Shown one piece after another: positions 59,368 to 63,118 of a stretch of DNA of 63,118 bases (positions are counted from its first letter, which is position 1; every line of letters begins with the position of its first letter). Below the pieces are notes generated by a model. It worked only from the letters and a program-made list of their open reading frames with translations. It searched no databases and was not told where the DNA came from. The DNA comes from Chloroflexota bacterium (GTDB lineage: Bacteria; Chloroflexota; Anaerolineae; Anaerolineales; Villigracilaceae): positions 1-63,118 of the forward strand of contig VGNE01000017.1 of assembly GCA_016866215.1 (NCBI GenBank), in the 5' to 3' direction. Both the position numbers and the translations under genes were made by a program.

Positions 59368-62013
59368 CTAAAACAATTTTTGCTGTGCAAACACTGTCAA
59401 ATCTATAAACTCGTTTGGCTCCAATTGCTCGTATTCCTTCTGCGGCACTTTGATGTATTGCCAGTTTGTTCCTGTTAATCGTGTGGCGTTTTCGCACCAG
59501 AGAATTGCGGCGCGGTCTTTGTTGGCGACATCCACATCTTCACGCCCTTTGGTTTCGACAAGGTAATGCGCGCCTTCTTTGTTTATGGCGACAAAATCAG
59601 GTTCATAGTAACGCAGGTTGTTTCTTGAGTCGGTGTATTCAATGACAAAGCCAAATTGTTCGGGAAGTTTGGCGAAACTCTCAATGTCTTTGGCTTTTTC
59701 AAGGAATTTGGCGAAGTTGAGTTCAAACTCATTGCCAGCCGCGACAAGGTTGTAAACAGTTTTACGTGCGGGCAACGTTTGACGTGAATATGGGAACGCA
59801 GGAGTCTCTGAAAGTTTTCGACCTTCCGTGAGGAGTTGTGGTTCAAGTTCCTGCACAACCAACGGACGTAACGCTTTGACAAAAGTCTGCACCGTCACAT
59901 ACGCGGCTACTTTGGTGGAGATGGCTTCGATAATGACAGCGTCATCAAGATTGATTGCTTCATTGAAAGCGCGGAAGCGTAAAAACTCCTGTACCTTCGG
60001 CACAAGCGCGGCAAATTGCGAGGGTAGTTTAACGTCGCTGGCGATTTTCTTGGCGTAATACGAAATGACTTCCTGCGAAGTCTGCGCTTCGGGCAAGGTG
60101 TACGTTCGGTCAATTTCCTTTTGTAGGGTCAGCAGGTCATAGCCTTCATACTGAAATGTCTTGGCGGTTTTGTCGTCAGATTTTTTGGGCAGGGTTGGGC
60201 ATTGGAAGGACATTACATCCAACGCGGCGATTTCCTCAGCAAGTGTTTTCTTGCGCGCTAAAGCGGGACTCAAAACTGGCATGATGATATCTTTGTCCAT
60301 CTTGTCGGGGTCTGGCATGATGGTTGTAATGACCAGTTTATCTTTGCCGACCTGGAAGGTCTCGAAGGCAATTTCTTCTTCCCGCTCCAAATCCTCAACG
60401 AATTCGATAAACGCCTTGTTGCCAATGACATCCACGCGCTCGATGTAATCTATGGCGACGTTGCGGAACATGCGCCGCAAGCCGCGCCCAATCGTTTGTT
60501 CTGGAAGGATATTTGCCTTTGATGTGTACGGGCGCAAGCCAACCACAACCGTTACGTTCTGAACATCCCAGCCTTCGCGCAACATCAATACACTGACGAT
60601 GGCTTTCACGGGACTATTCAAGTCGTCCACTTCCCGTGATGCCTTGCGGGCTTTGTCCAAATCTTTTTTGGTGATTTCACCTTTGGTGTCGGTGTGAATG
60701 ACCAGCAAGCCTTTGCCGCCGAATTCCGATGGATATTTCTTTTGCAGATAGTCGCCCACATCATCGGCTTCGGTTGTGTCATTCATCATCACGAACAACA
60801 CAGGCTTTTTACCGAGCGGTTTCAATTGCTCAACGTATTCCTTCCAGCGTTCCACGCCAGCGGTCAGATAGGCTTCATACTTGCGGCTGGCAATCGTGGA
60901 CTTGGCTTCGGCAATGCCGTGAGTAATCCCTTTGATGGGACGCTTGACGATGCCGTCAATGATGGCTTGTTTGAGCGGGTAATCAAAAATCGTCCAGGTG
61001 AAAAGCGCGCCTTTGGAATAGCGCGGGGTGGCGGTGAAATCGAGTTGAAGGGCGAGTAATCCGACCTCACCCCCGACCCCTCTCCTGGAAGGAGAGGGGG
61101 GAGCGGAAGAGGGGGAGGCGTGGAGTTTGCGAATGATTTTGTTCCATTCGCTTTCTTCATCATGAGTATGATGCGCTTCATCATTGATAACCATTGTTGC
61201 GTTGCCGCGTGCAATAATGTGCTTGTCGAAATCTTCGATTTCCAATTTTTGCGCTGGCGGTTTGCTTCCAAGAACCGCCGTCATGATGTCAGGCTCATCG
61301 TCGTTGGAGGTATCGGCGCGTTCGTAGAACTGCTGGATATTGGTGAGATATAACGCGCCAAGTGAGTGAGCGCGTTCGGCGTCGCCGCGCATATAACAAT
61401 CAAAGTCCCAATAAATCCTGAGTTCTTCGGGGATGACAGGGTCGGCGCGGAAGATGAGACCATTGGCAAAATCTGTGCGGAGACGTTCAAAGACAATGAC
61501 GTTTGGAGCAAAAATCAAAAAGGTCTTGGCGTAATCGTCGCGCCCCTCGGCAACCGCATTGAAGTATTGCCATGCAATCGCCAGCGACATGACTTTGGTT
61601 TTTCCCGAACCTGTCGCCATCTTGATACAGTAGCGAGCAAAGTCGTCGTATTGTAAGAGACGTAAATCTTTATTCGACCCTGCGTAATTCTCGACCAAAT
61701 CCTTATGGCGGCGGACATTGGCAACTTCGTAAAGATAGATGAGCGTTTCAATCGCGAACTTTTGCGAGTCGTGATAGATGAATGTCTTTCCATTGGGCAA
61801 ACGATGGTCGGTATGGAACCAATAGTTGAGCAAAAGCCTGCTGGTATCTGTTGCTCCCTTGTAATCAGAATCACGCCAGGCGTCCACCGCTTCTCGAATG
61901 GCTGGCACGCACGGCGCGGTCTTGACCTGCGGTTGCAGGAAGTTCAATTGCCCTTTGGTCTTTTTGCGGGCGGATGATTTCTTTATTGCAGTTGTCTTTG
62001 TGTTGCGCGGCAT
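59368..62013 (-). CDS. Type III restriction enzyme, Res subunit
   Basis: 881 residues from ATG 62013 (aaagga site upstream; the frame upstream is coded by a repeat). The superfamily 2 helicase part has MATGSGKTKVM (motif I), MVINDEAHHTHDEE (motif II), LDFTATP (motif III), LREGWDVQNV and EQTIGRGLRRMF (motifs V, VI). Near the C-terminus YEPDFVAIN and YLVETKG give the PD-(D/E)XK nuclease. Such subunits need the Mod methyltransferase to recognise DNA. Residues about 303-316 (SPSSAPPSPSRRGVGG) come from an in-frame palindromic repeat after the DEAH motif. Only a relic of mod is present, so activity is doubtful unless another mod acts with it. Confidence 0.92.
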   Translation of the reverse strand: MPRNTKTTAIKKSSARKKTKGQLNFLQPQVKTAPCVPAIREAVDAWRDSDYKGATDTSRLLLNYWFHTDHRLPNGKTFIYHDSQKFAIETLIYLYEVANVRRHKDLVENYAGSNKDLRLLQYDDFARYCIKMATGSGKTKVMSLAIAWQYFNAVAEGRDDYAKTFLIFAPNVIVFERLRTDFANGLIFRADPVIPEELRIYWDFDCYMRGDAERAHSLGALYLTNIQQFYERADTSNDDEPDIMTAVLGSKPPAQKLEIEDFDKHIIARGNATMVINDEAHHTHDEESEWNKIIRKLHASPSSAPPSPSRRGVGGEVGLLALQLDFTATPRYSKGALFTWTIFDYPLKQAIIDGIVKRPIKGITHGIAEAKSTIASRKYEAYLTAGVERWKEYVEQLKPLGKKPVLFVMMNDTTEADDVGDYLQKKYPSEFGGKGLLVIHTDTKGEITKKDLDKARKASREVDDLNSPVKAIVSVLMLREGWDVQNVTVVVGLRPYTSKANILPEQTIGRGLRRMFRNVAIDYIERVDVIGNKAFIEFVEDLEREEEIAFETFQVGKDKLVITTIMPDPDKMDKDIIMPVLSPALARKKTLAEEIAALDVMSFQCPTLPKKSDDKTAKTFQYEGYDLLTLQKEIDRTYTLPEAQTSQEVISYYAKKIASDVKLPSQFAALVPKVQEFLRFRAFNEAINLDDAVIIEAISTKVAAYVTVQTFVKALRPLVVQELEPQLLTEGRKLSETPAFPYSRQTLPARKTVYNLVAAGNEFELNFAKFLEKAKDIESFAKLPEQFGFVIEYTDSRNNLRYYEPDFVAINKEGAHYLVETKGREDVDVANKDRAAILWCENATRLTGTNWQYIKVPQKEYEQLEPNEFIDLTVFAQQKLF
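61064..61104. repeat. In-frame palindromic repeat inside the Res gene
   Basis: cctcacccccgacccctctc ctggaaggagaggggggagc: the same unit as at 3638-3672 and 56937-56980. It adds about 14 residues. Confidence 0.85.
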
Positions 62014-62341
62014 GTGTTCGTCCTTTAGGAGCGCACAAAGTTTGTTTGGCGCGCTTGGTTTCGGCGGACTGAAGTCCTGCCTCAGTTCGTGAAAGTCGGA
62101 TAAATCCGACTCGTCGGAGACGCGAGTCCGAAGGACTTCCATGTACTGAGCAGGCGGCTTCCCTGGCACCGCCCGCCAGGGCAGGTGTAGCCCCGCTTGT
62201 CAAAATTCATTCACATCTACAACATTTTCGCGCGCCTTTGCAACGTGCTACAATGTGGTTGCGCCAGTCGGCTGCATGGCGAAAGTCGGCTCCAAGCCGT
62301 GCGCTCGAAATCCGAGCCTAGCCTACAGAGGGCTGGTTTTT
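62014..62341. other. Region upstream of Res with repeats
   Basis: No gene is supported. At 62055-62130 a cggcggactgaagtcctgcc, tcagttcgtgaaagtcgg and tccgactcgtcggagacgcg set forms two small hairpins; its first part recurs at 20408-20460. It gives the Res frame an artificial 52-codon upstream extension. gccgactttc-like and gaaatccgagc words at 62262-62320 form another weak inverted pair. Confidence 0.45.
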
Positions 62342-62512
62342 CTATTCCACATTATCATCGGGTTGTTCATCGAGGTCATCTATATCAGGGACATAATAAA
62401 AGCGGGCAGGTCGAATTTCCCTGATGATGAGGGTAATCTGCTGAGTGACTAACGGGCGCAGGTCGAAAACATCGGGAATTTCCAATTCGTTTTCTTCATC
62501 TTCAGGGTTCAT
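62342..62512 (-). CDS. Small acidic protein in the restriction operon
   Basis: 56 residues from ATG 62512, chosen for the cgaggacg site upstream. It is strongly acidic at both ends (EDEENELEIPD and PDIDDLDEQPDDNVE), with a core DLRPLVTQQITLIIREIRPARFYYVP. I do not recognise the family. It lies between the mod relic and res on the same strand and may be a small partner of the system. Confidence 0.55.
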   Translation of the reverse strand: MNPEDEENELEIPDVFDLRPLVTQQITLIIREIRPARFYYVPDIDDLDEQPDDNVE

Positions 62513-62543
62513 ATTCGTCCTCGTCGTATCATTATGATATGTC

Positions 62544-62622
62544 ATTGCGAGACCGAAGGTCGAAGCAATCTCCTGGTTCGAGGGGATTGCTTCGTCGGGA
62601 AGAACACCCTCCTCGCAATGAC
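62544..62622. repeat. cattgcgag / ctcgcaatgac repeat
   Basis: tcattgcgagaccgaaggtc and gaagcaatctcc face ggattgcttcg and ctcgcaatgacat. It separates the mod relic from the small acidic gene. Confidence 0.75.
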
Positions 62623-62623
62623 A

Positions 62624-62953
62624 TTACTCCACTTTCACCTTCAACGTCTTCGTCGTGTCATTCCCAAGTATATCAATCACCTTGACCACAACAGTGTATT
62701 CCCCCGCCGCTTCGTAGACATGACTTGCCGACTTCTGCAAATCGGGATTCTTGCGCGTGCGATAGGTTTGCCACTGGTTGTGGAAGGTATCGCCTTTGAA
62801 GTCCCAATCCACTGCCCAGTAATCTACCCACTGTGACCAGTGCTTGATGGCTTTCTGCACATCCTTTGGAACGTCATCGGGCGGGATGACAAAATCACTC
62901 AGGGTCAGGGAGACAGTCCTGTCATTGCGAGGCGAAGCCGAAGCAATCTCCAC
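62624..62953 (-). pseudogene. C-terminal fragment of a type III methyltransferase (Mod) gene
   Basis: The segment DRTVSLTLSDFVIPPDDVP, KHWSQWVDYWAVDWDFKGDT, HNQWQTYRTRKNPDL and VVKVIDILGNDTTKTLKV matches, as I recall, the end of DNA methyltransferases paired with such Res proteins; the last 60 residues look like a PKD-type beta domain. The catalytic motifs (DPPY, FxGxG) are absent. The ORF start (GTG at 62953) lies in a repeat, and an IS starts about 40 bases further on, so the 5' part has been removed or displaced. Confidence 0.55.
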
Positions 62954-62992
62954 TTTGCCAGGTGATTGCTTCGCCGCTGCGCGGCTCGCAAT
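62921..62992. repeat. cattgcgag repeat, cut by the IS
   Basis: tcattgcgaggcgaagccga agcaatctcc faces gattgcttcgccgctgcgcg and gctcgcaat. The right arm stops at cgcaat, where other copies go on to cgcaatgac; the next base begins the IS side. Confidence 0.65.
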
Positions 62993-63118
62993 AGACTTTA
63001 TCGGAAATAGGGTTATGATAGGCGAATGCTGACATACGATGAACTCAAAGAAAGCCCGAGGAAATTTGTTTCGTTCACCAGTCTGACACCCGACGAATTT
63101 GATTTGCTTCTACCAGCC
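62993..63118 (+). mobile_element. Start of an IS5-like element with transposase N-terminus (partial)
   Basis: From ATG 63026 the frame reads MLTYDELKESPRKFVSF and TSLTPDEFDLLLPA to the window edge, the N-terminal helix-turn-helix of IS5-type transposases (DDE_Tnp_4 group). The left boundary near 62993 is inferred from the truncated repeat. No terminal inverted repeat can be confirmed since the right end is outside. Confidence 0.75.

Noticed and set aside
62014-62169. Upstream extension of Res (start MPGKPPAQYMEVLRT)
   Set aside because: The extra 52 codons are translated repeat DNA. The ATG at 62013 has a ribosome site and gives a normal start.
1-63118. tRNA or rRNA genes
   Set aside because: No cloverleaf with a ggttcgaatcc-type T arm was found in the intergenic regions; gtacgaatcc near 11012 belongs to a repeat.

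Overview
The window reads as a piece of a bacterial chromosome, most likely a member of the Chloroflexota, class Anaerolineae. That placement is an inference from the protein families together (UMF1-type MFS exporter, type I glutamine synthetase, cyclic-2,3-diphosphoglycerate-synthase-like GTPase, LysM lipid-anchored protein with Thr/Pro linkers, many lipoproteins and no outer-membrane biogenesis genes) and from the very dense short palindromic and heptamer-type repeats. There is no 16S gene to prove it. The window starts inside the 3' end of a transposase and stops inside the 5' end of an IS5-like transposase, so it may be a contig broken at a multicopy IS.

Layout. 1-1.6 kb: transposase tail, a truncated copy of the 5' end of the next large gene, and an AbiEii-like nucleotidyltransferase with a small partner. 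1.8-7.8 kb: a glutamate-cysteine-ligase-like/M20 peptidase fusion and a penicillin acylase fused in frame to a membrane protein through a hairpin repeat. 7.8-16.5 kb (minus strand): histidine phosphatase, RarA, EamA transporter, HAD hydrolase, the two halves of a family I CoA transferase with an alpha/beta hydrolase between them, a small membrane protein and a P5C-type aldehyde dehydrogenase. 16.7-17.3 kb: a lipoprotein thioredoxin whose first active-site Cys codon is TGA, a selenoprotein candidate. 17.4-31.6 kb: MFS, Ffh, PHP hydrolase, SecG, peptide-binding protein, M20 dipeptidase, DUF1385, GNAT, PD-(D/E)XK nuclease, P1 peptidase, SlyD-like FKBP, NnrS-like membrane protein. 31.7-40.8 kb (minus): ObgE, cDPGS-like GTPase, ArgRS, S20, LysM protein, UvrA. 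41-52.7 kb: ECF sigma factor/DegV/small membrane protein operon, S41 protease lipoprotein, YHS protein, glycosyltransferase, AAA ATPase, GDPD, GH3 protein, then a broken RelBE-like module followed by a second copy of the GH3 gene's 3' end. 52.9-63.1 kb: glutamine synthetase, EamA transporter, Ada-like methyltransferase, a 6S RNA candidate, AsnRS, and a type III restriction system whose modification gene survives only as its C-terminal end next to the terminal IS.

Most of the window is housekeeping. What is unusual is (i) the in-frame UGA in a U-x-x-C thioredoxin motif with a plausible SECIS hairpin; (ii) palindromic or tandem repeats that have entered protein-coding genes without breaking frame, at least seven times (GCL-M20, alpha/beta hydrolase, PD-(D/E)XK nuclease, ArgRS, UvrA, Ada-like protein, type III Res); (iii) two toxin-antitoxin-like modules each flanked by a partial copy of the neighbouring gene; and (iv) a set of genes with a TATAAT-like box 6-9 bases before the ATG, suggesting leaderless mRNAs.
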